A stretch of 64,000 bases of DNA from Maribacter antarcticus DSM 21422 (GCF_000621125.1 NZ_JHZC01000008.1:248001-312000); one strand, 5' to 3'; positions 1 through 9,355 are shown, counted from the first letter of the stretch. The notes: generated by a model not told the origin, from the sequence alone. Program-made: numbers and translations.

Positions 1-633
1 TATTACTATGGGTGCAATTTCGAGTGTGCAAAGGTACAAAATAAAATAGAAAAAATAATTTGCAAAGAAGTTTTGATAATTCTTCAGTACTAGTATCCAG
101 CCTATCATATTAATACCTAAGAATAAGGATATAGTTATGAAAATCACAACATTAGGGCTAATATTAACATAAGCTAGTAAGATATTTGCCAAGAAAAATA
201 GGATACCACCATAGTTTAAATATGATGTTTTCTTGAAGATTATTTCGCTAAAAATGGATTGACACCCAAAAATAAAGCCGTTTGTTAGTTGTAACGCCAT
301 CTTTGCCAACAGGAACGAAAAAGAACCTGCGAGCAGTAATGGATATAAAAAAGGGTATTGGTTATTTCCTGAATTTATTAAATTTTTGAAAACGAAGAAA
401 AGAAACAGCGCCGTATTGATTACTTGAAAAAGGGTAAACAGAACATGAAACCAGTTGAGTAAACGTTCTTTTTTGTTGTACATAAAAATATACTTGTTGT
501 TGAACGGCAACACAATATAATTTAAAAAACGAACATAATAAAGGGCCTTGGCTATCAGCACAAAAAGTAGACTGCCAAATATAATTAGGGTAATCCAATC
601 TAGCGATTCAGGAGTTCTTAAAATGGGATTCAT
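1..633 (-). CDS. DUF4271 family membrane protein (C-terminus beyond window)
   Basis: An open minus-strand frame of 211 codons starts with ATG at 633 and runs off the left edge without a stop. The protein begins MNPILRTPESLDW and is almost wholly hydrophobic, with about six predicted membrane segments. A charged stretch (MYNKKERLLNW) follows the first of them. The pattern and segment order match the Bacteroidota DUF4271 family; function is unknown. In other flavobacteria such genes often lie beside uroporphyrinogen-III synthase, which would lie beyond the left edge here (from memory, not visible). Its ATG overlaps the stop of the upstream GT39 gene (ATGA at 633-630), so the two are probably translationally coupled. 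The family call rests on recall. Confidence 0.75.
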   Translation of the reverse strand, partial: MNPILRTPESLDWITLIIFGSLLFVLIAKALYYVRFLNYIVLPFNNKYIFMYNKKERLLNWFHVLFTLFQVINTALFLFFVFKNLINSGNNQYPFLYPLLLAGSFSFLLAKMALQLTNGFIFGCQSIFSEIIFKKTSYLNYGGILFFLANILLAYVNISPNVVIFITISLFLGINMIGWILVLKNYQNFFANYFFYFILYLCTLEIAPIVI

Positions 634-2306
634 TGAGGTAAAGGTACAGGTTTGCCGTTAAGTCCAAAATACAGATTGTTCTCCGAAATAACTACTCTAA
701 AATAAGCTGGCTTTTCTATTTCGTAAGGGGTAGGAAGCGTTATTTTAAAATAAGTAGTGTCTTTGGCTTGTAATACTTCAGTATCTGCTTTAAGCGTGCT
801 CACTATTAATGGCTTAATTTCCTTTACCTTTTTGTAGTTATTTAAATAAGCTATTCCAAACTTTAATTCGGTAAGCGGAATCTGAAAATTATACGGGTTG
901 TGTACTTTTAACTCAAGACTTTCACCTAAATTAATTTCGTACTCATCTGTGTCGATGATACAATTGAGTTTCCGGTACGAATTAAAATTTGTAATGTGGT
1001 TGCCAATAAATTCAGTGCCGGACATTTTCGTAAATTGAAAAGGGCCATCCTTACTATATTTAGATATGTAAAGTATGTCTTTGTTTCGTACGGTTTCTTC
1101 CGAATCGTCAAGGGAATATTGGTTCTTTCTGTAACGAACATTATTGAGCGAAAAAGAAGTGTTTCCACTGTAAAAGCTATACATGGGTGCATTTCGGTAG
1201 GAGTTTTCAAAAACTACAGGAGTACTTCCCGCTTCGTTGGCAACTTGCTTTACCCATTCCTTATTCCCATGTGTCTCGTAATAAATATTGAACAGTAAGG
1301 GTTGATGCACTAAACCAATACGAAGGTAGAGCACTATGACAATATTAACGAGCCCTAAACGATACATCCATTTTGTGCTGGTTTTATTGTCTAACATATA
1401 TTGAAACACTAAGACTACCATTGGAATACAAATGATAATAACCCATTGCGCTTGTATTCTCCGGTTAAAGCTAGAAAGGAAAAAGAAGAGGATAACACCA
1501 TAGGTCAAAAACAAAAGTGCTTTGGTAAAAAGACCGTTTGTTTTGGTCTTAAATAGGCCTTGATATATAAATGGAAACGTTAATCCAAAAATAGCTAGCA
1601 AGTTCACAAAAAAACCTAAAGTGTATTTTTCAAAACTATAAGCACCGTTAGGGCGTTCATAAATATGATAGTTTATAGAGACAAAATCATGTTCATATAG
1701 CCAATAAAAATGGGGCGCATAGCACAATAATGCGATTACAACGGCATACCATGAAAATTTATTTTTAACGAGTTGTAAGTTGGAGAATAGCACAAAAAGG
1801 ATGACCAATACAGCGTGGTATTTGCTATACATTAAGCAAGCCATTACGATTCCTAGTGCCACCGACACCGCTAAAGAAGGCTTTTCAATAAATTTTTTAT
1901 AAACTAATAAAAAACAGGAAGTGAAAAACAGTAACGGCGTATCTGGTAAAGTTAAAAAACCGTAAGCGTTCAACAAGGTCATAGAAAAGACAAGAATAAA
2001 AAAATGAGGAATAAATCCATTCTTTTTTGGATGGTCCACAACAAGCCATAAAACCAAGATATTTGCTGTGGATAGTACGCAACTCATAAAACGGACACCC
2101 AGTTCCCCGTTAAAAAAGAAACTACTGATTTTTATGAGCAAAGCCACCATGGGTGGATGGTCAAAATAACCCCAGGCCATGTTTTGACTATAATACCAAT
2201 AATATGCCTCGTCGTAAATCAGTTCCGTAAAATAGGATTGAACTAGGTTTAGTGCCAGAATAACGGCTAAAAAACAATAAAACTGCTTGGGTATTTCCTT
2301 TAACAT
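630..2306 (-). CDS. Glycosyltransferase family 39 (PMT/ArnT-like) membrane protein
   Basis: 558 residues with an N-terminal membrane segment, then the acidic luminal loop DEAYYWYYSQNMAWGYFDHPP (about 32-52). This is the hallmark of GT39/ArnT-type glycosyltransferases, which transfer a sugar from a polyprenyl-phosphate donor to a periplasmic acceptor. Roughly ten to twelve further hydrophobic segments fill residues 70-350; the C-terminal ~200 residues are soluble and probably periplasmic. The stop overlaps the start of the DUF4271 gene. A polyprenol-phosphate mannose synthase-like GT2 lies divergently 130 bp away and could supply the donor. Acceptor and sugar cannot be read from the sequence. 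Confidence 0.85.
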   Translation of the reverse strand: MLKEIPKQFYCFLAVILALNLVQSYFTELIYDEAYYWYYSQNMAWGYFDHPPMVALLIKISSFFFNGELGVRFMSCVLSTANILVLWLVVDHPKKNGFIPHFFILVFSMTLLNAYGFLTLPDTPLLFFTSCFLLVYKKFIEKPSLAVSVALGIVMACLMYSKYHAVLVILFVLFSNLQLVKNKFSWYAVVIALLCYAPHFYWLYEHDFVSINYHIYERPNGAYSFEKYTLGFFVNLLAIFGLTFPFIYQGLFKTKTNGLFTKALLFLTYGVILFFFLSSFNRRIQAQWVIIICIPMVVLVFQYMLDNKTSTKWMYRLGLVNIVIVLYLRIGLVHQPLLFNIYYETHGNKEWVKQVANEAGSTPVVFENSYRNAPMYSFYSGNTSFSLNNVRYRKNQYSLDDSEETVRNKDILYISKYSKDGPFQFTKMSGTEFIGNHITNFNSYRKLNCIIDTDEYEINLGESLELKVHNPYNFQIPLTELKFGIAYLNNYKKVKEIKPLIVSTLKADTEVLQAKDTTYFKITLPTPYEIEKPAYFRVVISENNLYFGLNGKPVPLPQ

Positions 2307-2408
2307 AGTCGGTTTTAGTTAGGACAAAATTACAACTTCTGAACATTACGCAATTTTTAAAAAAATCATAAAGCGTACCACTGTGTTTTTCTACCGTCAT
2401 TAAAATAG

Positions 2409-2416
2409 TATTTTTG
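2409..2416 (+). promoter_or_regulatory. Bacteroidota -7 promoter element before the GT2-pyrC-DUF4296 unit
   Basis: TATTTTTG is an exact match to the Bacteroidota primary sigma -7 consensus TAnnTTTG. It lies 20 bp upstream of the ATG at 2436 and predicts a short leader. No clear -33 TTTG is seen. Confidence 0.5.
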
Positions 2417-2435
2417 TGCATATACGGTAGTATTT

Positions 2436-3164
2436 ATGGCCAACAGCATTGTAATAATTCCAACCTATAACGAAATTGAAAACATTGAACTTATAATAAG
2501 GGCTGTTTTTGAGTTGCCAAAGGATTTTCATGTGCTGATTGTAGATGACAATTCGCCTGACGGTACAGGTGAAAGCGTTAACAAGTTGCAGAAGGAATTT
2601 TCCGAGACTTTGTTTTTGGAAACCCGCATGGGAAAATCTGGTTTGGGTACAGCATATATTCACGGGTTTAAATGGTGCATTGCAAGAGAATATGATTATA
2701 TATTTGAGATGGATGCCGATTTTTCCCATAATCCAACAGATTTGTTGCGTTTGCTTAAAGCATGTGAGAGCGGAGCAGACGTAGCTGTGGGGTCTAGATA
2801 CAAGCAAGGTGTAAACGTAGTAGACTGGCCTTTGTACAGGGTGTTATTGTCTTATGGAGCATCATTCTATGTAAAGATGATTACAGGTATGCGAGTTCAT
2901 GATCCAACAGCGGGTTTTGTTTGTTACAAAAGACACGTTTTGGAAAGTATCAATTTGGATTCTGTGCGTTTTGTGGGCTATGCTTTTCAAATCGAAATGA
3001 AATTTAGGGCATATTTAAAGAATTTCAACATACAGGAAATTTCAATTATTTTCAGGGATAGGGTAAGGGGTAAATCCAAAATGAGTTCTTCGATTATTAC
3101 CGAAGCTATTTGGGGCGTCTTCTCAATGAAAATAAAAAGTCTATTTCAACGAAATAAATTTTAA
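2436..3164 (+). CDS. Polyprenol monophosphomannose synthase-like GT2 glycosyltransferase
   Basis: 242 residues of GT-A fold. The nucleotide-sugar site IIPTYNEIENI is at residues 6-16, VDDNSPDGTG follows at about 35-44, and the metal-binding motif EMDADFSHNP lies near 90-99. The 'DDNSPDGT' and 'MDADFSHNP' signatures are typical of dolichyl/polyprenyl-phosphate mannose synthases (DPM1-like). No C-terminal membrane domain is present, as in the short soluble DPM1 class, so it would act at the inner face of the cytoplasmic membrane. The stop is 2 bp before the dihydroorotase start, so they are co-transcribed. The sugar could be other than mannose. Confidence 0.85.
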   Translation: MANSIVIIPTYNEIENIELIIRAVFELPKDFHVLIVDDNSPDGTGESVNKLQKEFSETLFLETRMGKSGLGTAYIHGFKWCIAREYDYIFEMDADFSHNPTDLLRLLKACESGADVAVGSRYKQGVNVVDWPLYRVLLSYGASFYVKMITGMRVHDPTAGFVCYKRHVLESINLDSVRFVGYAFQIEMKFRAYLKNFNIQEISIIFRDRVRGKSKMSSSIITEAIWGVFSMKIKSLFQRNKF

Positions 3165-3166
3165 TT

Positions 3167-4504
3167 ATGGCTAAAACGCTTTTAAAGAACGGAAAGCTTG
3201 TTAACGAAGGCAAGATACAGGAGGTTGATATATTGTTAGACGGGGAGTTGATTGTGAAAATAGCAGCCAATATTTCGGATACAAGCGCCACAGTAATAGA
3301 TATAAACGGTAATTATATTATACCCGGAATTATAGACGATCAAGTACACTTTAGAGAGCCTGGTCTAACACATAAAGGATCTATAGCTACGGAAAGTAGA
3401 GCAGCGCTAGGCGGAGGAATTACTACGTTTATGGAGCAGCCAAATACTGTTCCGCAAGCGACTACGATTGAAAAGTTAGAGCAAAAATTTACAACGGCAC
3501 GCAACACTGCTTTTGCTAATTATTCCTTCCCTTTTGGGGGAACCAACGACAACCTGGAAGAGTTAAAGCGACTGGACAAAAATTCTTGTTCCGGTATCAA
3601 GCTGTTTTTGGGGTCCTCTACGGGAAATATGTTGGTAGATGATGAGGCCGTTTTAGAAAAAATATTCAGCAGTACTGAAATGGTTATTTCAGCGCATTGT
3701 GAGGATGAAAATACTATTCGACGGAATTTAGCGGAGTATACGGATAAGTACGGTGATGATATTCCAATGGAATACCATCCTATTATTAGAAGTGAGGAAG
3801 CTTGCTATTTATCTTCTTCACGTGCCATTGCATTAGCTAAAAAGACGGGAGCAAGACTGCATGTATTTCACTTGTCTACGGCTAAGGAAATGGATTTGTT
3901 CCGAAATGATATTCCTTTGGCTGAGAAAAAAATAACGGCAGAGGTTTGTATTCATCACCTGTGGTTTTCAGATGTCGATTACAAAGAAAAAGGAGCCTTT
4001 ATTAAATGGAATCCAGCGGTAAAAACGGCTGAAGATAGGGATGCGCTTTGGGAGGCACTTTTAGATGATAGAATAGATGTTGTTGCCACAGACCATGCAC
4101 CGCATACATTAGAAGAAAAGGATAATGTATATACAAAAGCACCAAGCGGGGGACCTTTAGTACAGCATGCGTTACCTGCGATGTTGGAAAAACATCTTGA
4201 AGGTAAAATATCTTTAGAAACAATGGTCCAAAAAATGTGTCATAACCCTGCAATACTATTTCAGGTAAAAAAGAGAGGGTATGTACGTGAAGGATTTTAT
4301 GCCGATTTAGCGGTTGTTAATCTCAATAGTCCATGGAAGGTCACTAAGGAAAATATTGCATATAAGTGCGGTTGGTCTCCTTTTGAAAATCAAACGTTCA
4401 AAGCTTCAGTTACACATACCTTTATAAATGGACATTTGGCGTACGAAAATGGTATGTTTTCCGAGAAACGAAATGCTAAAAGACTTACGTTCAATAGACC
4501 ATGA
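3167..4504 (+). CDS. pyrC: Dihydroorotase
   Basis: 445 residues of the amidohydrolase superfamily. It converts N-carbamoyl-aspartate to dihydroorotate in pyrimidine synthesis (cytosol). Visible metal-site motifs: DDQVHFREPG (about 57-66), a carboxylated-lysine candidate in GIKLFLGSS (~143), AHCEDE (~178), FHLSTAKE (~235) and the catalytic ATDHAPHT (~308). The usual DxHxH at the first strand reads D-D-Q-V-H, so the first metal-ligand histidine is glutamine. I recall this variant from other Bacteroidota dihydroorotases, so it is probably not an inactivating mutation here. The ATG lies 2 bp after the GT2 stop; the TGA overlaps the next ATG (ATGA at 4501). Confidence 0.9.
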   Translation: MAKTLLKNGKLVNEGKIQEVDILLDGELIVKIAANISDTSATVIDINGNYIIPGIIDDQVHFREPGLTHKGSIATESRAALGGGITTFMEQPNTVPQATTIEKLEQKFTTARNTAFANYSFPFGGTNDNLEELKRLDKNSCSGIKLFLGSSTGNMLVDDEAVLEKIFSSTEMVISAHCEDENTIRRNLAEYTDKYGDDIPMEYHPIIRSEEACYLSSSRAIALAKKTGARLHVFHLSTAKEMDLFRNDIPLAEKKITAEVCIHHLWFSDVDYKEKGAFIKWNPAVKTAEDRDALWEALLDDRIDVVATDHAPHTLEEKDNVYTKAPSGGPLVQHALPAMLEKHLEGKISLETMVQKMCHNPAILFQVKKRGYVREGFYADLAVVNLNSPWKVTKENIAYKCGWSPFENQTFKASVTHTFINGHLAYENGMFSEKRNAKRLTFNRP

Positions 4505-4944
4505 AAAAAATTATAATCCTACTACTTTCTTTAGGGGTAGTTTCCTGTGTAGAGAAGCTAATTGAGAAACCGGACAACCTAATCCCAAGGGATAAAATGA
4601 TAGCTATTCTCAAGGATATGGCTATTTTAAATGCTGCTAAAGCAACGAAATCTAATATTCGTATTCTAAAGGAAAATGGAATAGAACCAACACAACATCT
4701 TTTCGAAAAACATGATATTGATTCTACGGGTTTTGTTGAGAGTGACAGGTATTATGCCTCCTTGCCTCTAGAATATGTTAGTATGTACGAGGAGATAGAG
4801 GCTTTGCTAACGAAAGAAAAAAATGTTATGGATGAAGCCAAGAAAATGAAGGATAGCCTTAACGTAATTGAGCGGATGAGGTTGAGTAAAAAAAATGATA
4901 GTATAAAAGGAATTCCAGTAAAGATTTCTAGTGATCAAAAATAA
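4501..4944 (+). CDS. DUF4296 lipoprotein
   Basis: 147 residues beginning MKKIIILLLSLGVVSC, a lipoprotein signal with its lipobox cysteine at residue 16. The mature part starts with a PxxLIPRDKMIAILKDMAILNAA segment typical of the Bacteroidota family DUF4296, and the rest is a charged, mostly helical chain (lysine-rich coiled coil near 100-135). Function unknown. It is coupled to pyrC by an ATGA overlap, which says little about its role. The 3' end overlaps the convergent epimerase gene by 17 bp. Membrane side (inner or outer) cannot be told. Confidence 0.8.
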   Translation: MKKIIILLLSLGVVSCVEKLIEKPDNLIPRDKMIAILKDMAILNAAKATKSNIRILKENGIEPTQHLFEKHDIDSTGFVESDRYYASLPLEYVSMYEEIEALLTKEKNVMDEAKKMKDSLNVIERMRLSKKNDSIKGIPVKISSDQK

Positions 4945-5932
4945 AGCAATCGGCGCTTAATTTGATGGCCTCGTCCAATACTTGAAACTTAAAATTCAAA
5001 GCATTTTTTATTTTAGAGTTGTTATAAACTTCGATATTTAGAAGGGAATAGATAGTGTTTTTTGTTATTCTGCGTCCGTTTCCTGTTAGTAGATGTAATA
5101 ATATATCTAGGTATCTACCAAATTGTAACTGCCAAAGCTGTAAAACCTTAGTTGGTGGTTTTTTATTCATGGCTAGTGTAATTCTTGTAAGTATATCCTT
5201 GAAGCTAAGGTTTTTGGAAACAAGAATAAACCGTTCGCCCACAATATTTGATGTCATTAAACCAATCATTGCATTAACGACATCAGAAACGGTTACAAAA
5301 CCAGTCCCACCTGGCGGATAATAGTTGTATTCCTTGTTTGCGGTTTTAAATAGTTTTCCGCTACCGGTTCCCCAAAAACCAGGTCCCACGATAACTCCTG
5401 GATTTACGATAACGACTTCTAGATTTTCTTGTGAGCCTCTCCAGACTTCCATTTCTGCCGCATATTTGGTCCGAGCGTAAACATTGGTGTTTTGATCCGT
5501 CCACTCACTATCCTCCGTTGCTTCCTTATTAGTAAGGCTTCTGCCAATAGTGCCTATCGTACTTACGTAGCATAGTTTTCTTATTTGGTGTGCCAAACAG
5601 AGGTTTACAATATTTGCGGTACCCTCAACATTCACTTTCTTGAGGCTATCAAAATCGTTCGGGTCAAAGGAGATAAGGGCAGCCGCATGGTATACATAAT
5701 CGACACCTTCAATAGCAATTTCCAATGCGGGAATATCTAAAACATCCGCTTTAACCCATTCAATTTTATCAAAGATAGTTTGGGGATTTGGTGTGTAGTA
5801 GGAGAATATTTTTTTTACGTTATCTAGTTTAGATTCCGTTCTATAAATTGCCCTAACTTCTGTATTTGTCTGTGCCAACTTCAATAAAAGATGTGAGCCT
5901 ACCAACCCTGTGCCTCCGGTAACTAAAATCAT
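4928..5932 (-). CDS. NAD-dependent epimerase/dehydratase (extended SDR)
   Basis: 334 residues. The Rossmann NAD(P) site TGGTGLVGSHLLLKL is at residues 5-19 (TGxxGxxG). A D-V-L-D cofactor contact is near 65, YHAAA near 86, and the catalytic YxxxK (YARTKYAAE) lies near 153-161 after an STIGTIG serine region. This is the extended SDR pattern shared by NAD-dependent sugar epimerases, dihydroflavonol reductase-like and 3-beta-HSD-like enzymes; the substrate is not evident. It is a single gene, convergent with the DUF4296 gene and divergent from tyrS. The ATG at 5932 is immediately followed by the Rossmann strand, which supports this start. Confidence 0.85.
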   Translation of the reverse strand: MILVTGGTGLVGSHLLLKLAQTNTEVRAIYRTESKLDNVKKIFSYYTPNPQTIFDKIEWVKADVLDIPALEIAIEGVDYVYHAAALISFDPNDFDSLKKVNVEGTANIVNLCLAHQIRKLCYVSTIGTIGRSLTNKEATEDSEWTDQNTNVYARTKYAAEMEVWRGSQENLEVVIVNPGVIVGPGFWGTGSGKLFKTANKEYNYYPPGGTGFVTVSDVVNAMIGLMTSNIVGERFILVSKNLSFKDILTRITLAMNKKPPTKVLQLWQLQFGRYLDILLHLLTGNGRRITKNTIYSLLNIEVYNNSKIKNALNFKFQVLDEAIKLSADCFIFDH

Positions 5933-6003
5933 ATTACAAAGTTAGGCAATACGCATAAATAAATTCCCTCTAAATTCAGGTAGATGCCCTGCAGATTTCC
6001 TTT

Positions 6004-6011
6004 TATATTTG
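6004..6011 (+). promoter_or_regulatory. -7 promoter element before tyrS
   Basis: TATATTTG matches TAnnTTTG exactly. It lies downstream of the in-frame ATG at 5984 and upstream of those at 6026 and 6035, so transcription from here would exclude the longest start. Confidence 0.5.
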
Positions 6012-6025
6012 CACAATATCTAAGA

Positions 6026-7330
6026 ATGAAACGAATGACTTTAAATTTTGTTAAGGAACTGGAATGGAGAGGAATGTTGCACGATGCCATGCCTGGCACC
6101 GAGGAACATCTACTAGAAGGAATGCAAGCTGCCTATGTTGGAATAGACCCCACTGCAGATTCTTTGCATATTGGTCATTTAGTTGCTGCTATGATGTTGC
6201 GTCATTTTCAATTGGCAGGTCATAAACCGTTTGCACTTATAGGGGGTGCCACAGGAATGATTGGTGATCCCTCTGGAAAATCGACCGAAAGAAATCTTTT
6301 AGATGAAAAAACCTTACGTCACAATCAAAATGCATTAAAAGAGCAGCTTTCCCGTTTCTTGGATTTTGAAAGTGATGCCGAGAATGCCGCAGTTTTAGTG
6401 AATAACTACGATTGGATGAAGGATTTTACATTTTTAGATTTTATACGAGATGTGGGCAAGCATATCACTGTAAATTACATGATGGCCAAGGACTCGGTTA
6501 AGAAACGCTTATCCTCAGAGGCTAAAGAGGGAATGTCCTTTACTGAATTTACCTATCAGCTAGTACAGGGATATGATTTTTTACATTTATACAAAAACTA
6601 TAATTGCACCTTACAAATGGGTGGTAGCGACCAATGGGGCAATATTACCACAGGTACTGAGATGATTAGAAGAATAGGCGGCGGCAAAGGTTTTGCTCTT
6701 ACCTGTCCTTTGATTACCAAGGCCGATGGTACCAAGTTCGGTAAGACCGAAAGTGGGAACGTTTGGTTGGATGCTAATAGAACGTCGCCTTACCGATTTT
6801 ATCAGTATTGGCTCAATACTTCTGATGCCGATGCCGAGAAATATATTAAAATCTTCACGTTCCTATCTAAGGAGGAAATAGAGGAATTAACCACGGAACA
6901 TGTCGAAGCTCCTCACAAGCGGTTATTACAAAAACGTTTGGCAGATGAGATTACTGTAATGGTGCACTCTCAAGCCGATTTAGATAATGCTGTGAAGGCA
7001 AGTGCCATCCTGTTTGGGAAGTCTACCGGAACTGATTTAAAAGGCTTGGACGAAAAAACTTTTTTGGATGTTTTTGAAGGCGTACCGCAGGCTGAAATTT
7101 CTAAAAACAAACTGGGTGACGGACTAGATATGATTGCTGCGCTTGCTGCTCAAACCGGATTTTTAGATTCTAATGGGGAAGCGCGCCGTGAACTTAAACA
7201 AAATTCAATCTCCGTAAACAAAGAAAAAGTAACCGAGGAGTATAAGATTACCAAAGACGATTTGATCAACGGAAAATTTGTGCTACTGCAACGTGGTAAA
7301 AAAAATTATTACCTCTTGGTGGTTAATTAG
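6026..7330 (+). CDS. tyrS: Tyrosyl-tRNA synthetase
   Basis: Class I aminoacyl-tRNA synthetase that charges tRNA-Tyr. The first signature is [11 protein letters not shown] (HIGH-type) near residue 40; the tyrosine-binding [11 protein letters not shown] is near 200; and the KMSKS-like loop is KFGKTESG near 240. A C-terminal S4-like RNA-binding segment ([16 protein letters not shown]) ends the protein. Frame is open from 5984, but the -7 element at 6004-6011 argues for ATG 6026 ([16 protein letters not shown], 434 residues) or 6035. Monocistronic; the next gene is over 100 bp away. Confidence 0.95.
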   Translation: MKRMTLNFVKELEWRGMLHDAMPGTEEHLLEGMQAAYVGIDPTADSLHIGHLVAAMMLRHFQLAGHKPFALIGGATGMIGDPSGKSTERNLLDEKTLRHNQNALKEQLSRFLDFESDAENAAVLVNNYDWMKDFTFLDFIRDVGKHITVNYMMAKDSVKKRLSSEAKEGMSFTEFTYQLVQGYDFLHLYKNYNCTLQMGGSDQWGNITTGTEMIRRIGGGKGFALTCPLITKADGTKFGKTESGNVWLDANRTSPYRFYQYWLNTSDADAEKYIKIFTFLSKEEIEELTTEHVEAPHKRLLQKRLADEITVMVHSQADLDNAVKASAILFGKSTGTDLKGLDEKTFLDVFEGVPQAEISKNKLGDGLDMIAALAAQTGFLDSNGEARRELKQNSISVNKEKVTEEYKITKDDLINGKFVLLQRGKKNYYLLVVN

Positions 7331-7437
7331 CGCAATGTATCAGTCTACATTAGTGTGATTTAGTAAACTTAACATAAAGCTAACGCAACCATTATAGCTA
7401 TTTTTTATCTTAAGTATTTAAATCCTTGGTTTTTGTA

Positions 7438-7887
7438 ATGAAAAAGGTATACTTCTTATTTATATCTGTTCTCCTATTATTCTCCTGCTCCCAGCCGGAC
7501 ATCTCTCAGGCGGATGATGCTGAAGTGAAATTCGCCGACCAAAAATGGGAATTGGTACGTATGTCAGGTAAAAGGGTGAATTCTACGAAAATAGGCTCGG
7601 ATATGGAATGGCAGGAGCACTATCTCTTTAGCCTTGATGGTACTTTCCAAAAAACACGTTCGAATGGCGATATTATTTCAAAAGCAACTGGAATTTTTGA
7701 AGTGGTGGAGTACGATAACGACGAGGCCGATTATTTAGAACTTACCTATCAAGAGGGTTTTGGATTGATTGGAAACTGCTCTGGCGACCAAACGGAAATA
7801 CTAATTTATCAGTCAAATACAGAAATAGCCAATACTTGGATGGCTTGTAATGGTCCTGGGTTAGATTATATTTTGGTTCAAGATTAA
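7438..7887 (+). CDS. Small lipoprotein, lipocalin-like (unassigned)
   Basis: 149 residues from ATG 7438 (the frame is open four codons further up from a non-ATG start). The signal peptide MKKVYFLFISVLLLFSC has its lipobox cysteine at residue 17. The mature part has a WELVRMSGKRV start, the short strand YLFSLDGTFQKTR and a repeated Gly/Thr-rich strand pattern resembling small lipocalin-like or META-type beta proteins of Bacteroidota. Two cysteines (GNCSGDQ and MACNGPG) may form a disulfide. No catalytic motif is seen. The end overlaps the convergent LuxE-like gene by 4 bp. Function unknown. Confidence 0.7.
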   Translation: MKKVYFLFISVLLLFSCSQPDISQADDAEVKFADQKWELVRMSGKRVNSTKIGSDMEWQEHYLFSLDGTFQKTRSNGDIISKATGIFEVVEYDNDEADYLELTYQEGFGLIGNCSGDQTEILIYQSNTEIANTWMACNGPGLDYILVQD

Positions 7888-8873
7888 AGTGCCATCAAAT
7901 TACAACCTCTAATATCGGAATGGTCGAACCTTCCTATTATTTCAAAACTATCATCGCCGTATTTTTTACCCAAATCTTGTGTAGCAATAAAGGAACATGA
8001 GTTTTGATTCGCTAAATCGATTATATTAATTCCACCAGATTTACCATTAGCTTGATAAGAAAACGGGTCTTCGGTATCTCTCACTAATACTTTCATCCAA
8101 GGCGGACAATCAAACAGACCGTTTCCTTTAGAATATGCTTGAGAGAGTAGTTCCGTCATCCCGTATTCTGAATGTATGTAGTCAACTCCAAAACCAGTTT
8201 TAAGCAGCGCGTGAAGTTCGTCTCGTATGAGCTCTTTTCTCCGGCCTTTCATACCCCCGGTTTCCATAACCGTTGTGTTTTTTAGTGTAAATTGATATTG
8301 TTCGCAAAAATCTAAAAGTGCAAAAGATACTCCAATCAACAAGGTTTTTGTTCCTATTGCTTCTAAAGCTGTCAAATGAGTTTTTAATCGTTCAACATCA
8401 TGTAGAAAAAAGCCACTCTTTGGATGTCCTGATTTTTTTATAAGGTCATTTACCATATAAATCAGGGAAGAGCCTTCCCGTTCCATATAGGAAGGTAATA
8501 ACGCTAGAATGCAGAAAGATGAAGGTGTGCCATAGAACCTTTCAAAAGTGCTACGATAACTTTCCTCGTATAAGCTTATATCGGTAACAAAGTGTTTGCT
8601 TGTCATGCTTCCAGTGGTGCCGCTGCTAGTAAAGGTAGCTGTAACGGAATCCGTATTACTTACTATTTGCTTTTCCTTGAAAAAGTGAATGGGTAGAAAT
8701 GGTATATCGCCTATATTTTGGACGTGGTGTGGTGTTACTTTAAGATAATTACAGAACTTCTGGTATACTTTATTATGGGCGTATTGGAAACGAAATGTAT
8801 CCAAAGCGGCTATCAAGAATTCCGCCTCAGTGTTTATTTGAAACAGGACGTTGTTGCGTGATTCGTTTCCCAT
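7884..8873 (-). CDS. LuxE-like acyl-protein synthetase / acyltransferase
   Basis: 329 residues from ATG 8873. It contains FLPIHFFKEKQI near 60-75 and the AMP-binding-type loop FTSSGTTGS near 85-95. The C-terminal half has GGMKGRRKE and HSEYGMTELLSQAYS, the adenylation-superfamily A5-like pattern seen in LuxE/acyl-protein synthetases and in phenylacetate-CoA ligase relatives. It probably activates a carboxylate as acyl-AMP; the substrate is unknown. The frame stays open to 8894, but a -7 element lies at 8886-8879 and the family N-terminus (NxLFQIxTxxEF) fits the 8873 start. Confidence 0.75.
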   Translation of the reverse strand: MGNESRNNVLFQINTEAEFLIAALDTFRFQYAHNKVYQKFCNYLKVTPHHVQNIGDIPFLPIHFFKEKQIVSNTDSVTATFTSSGTTGSMTSKHFVTDISLYEESYRSTFERFYGTPSSFCILALLPSYMEREGSSLIYMVNDLIKKSGHPKSGFFLHDVERLKTHLTALEAIGTKTLLIGVSFALLDFCEQYQFTLKNTTVMETGGMKGRRKELIRDELHALLKTGFGVDYIHSEYGMTELLSQAYSKGNGLFDCPPWMKVLVRDTEDPFSYQANGKSGGINIIDLANQNSCSFIATQDLGKKYGDDSFEIIGRFDHSDIRGCNLMAL

Positions 8874-8878
8874 GAATG

Positions 8879-8886
8879 CAAAGGTA
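8879..8886 (-). promoter_or_regulatory. -7 promoter element before the LuxE-like gene
   Basis: Minus-strand TACCTTTG matches TAnnTTTG. It ends only 6 bp before ATG 8873, so the transcript would be nearly leaderless if this element is used. Confidence 0.4.
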
Positions 8887-9031
8887 GGGAACACCTATAG
8901 AAATGATATAAGCTGTAGCAAAAAGTTGATGCTGCGGTATAGGTTTAACAACGAAGTAGTGTTAGGCCTCTTAAATGATCAAAAGCTGGTATGAAAAAGA
9001 TGTATGTACTATGTCTAAAGCAATCTAAAAA

Positions 9032-9355
9032 TTAGCGTACCACTAATTTCCGATTAATTGATTTATTTTCTTCTATTACTTCAACCACATAGACTCCTGG
9101 AGAAAGCCGAGAAATATCCAAAGCCTTACTGGAAATTCTGTCTGTAAGGATTAGTTCTCCGAACACATCAAAAATATGTACTTGTTTGACCGAATTCTGT
9201 TCAGTGGTCACGTAAACAATATCTGCTGTTGCTGGATTTGGATATAATTTGAAACCTGATATTTCTGTATTTCTACTATTTGGCAGTAGTGTATCGTCTT
9301 GGCTAAACGATGCAAGGCTAAAGCCTAAAAATAGGATAAAGTAGATTTTCTTCAT
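9032..9355 (-). CDS. Mini T9SS-sorting-domain protein 1
   Basis: 107 residues from ATG 9355. A Sec signal peptide (MKKIYFILFLGFSLASFSQ) and a linker of about 18 residues are followed by GFKLYPNPATADIVYV...GVYVVEVIEENKSINRKLVVR, a complete type IX secretion type A sorting domain (the YPNP start and KLVV(R/K) end are its hallmarks). Normally this domain is the last ~75 residues of a large secreted protein; here there is almost no cargo. It has a paralogue 180 bp upstream on the same strand. It could be a stand-alone peptide that enters the T9SS, or the remains of a larger gene. The start at 9355 is chosen because it begins the signal peptide. Confidence 0.8.
   Translation of the reverse strand: MKKIYFILFLGFSLASFSQDDTLLPNSRNTEISGFKLYPNPATADIVYVTTEQNSVKQVHIFDVFGELILTDRISSKALDISRLSPGVYVVEVIEENKSINRKLVVR

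Noticed and set aside
362-598. 78-codon minus-strand frame near the window start
   Set aside because: It lies in another frame inside the DUF4271 gene, whose frame is open from 633 to the window edge and encodes membrane segments.
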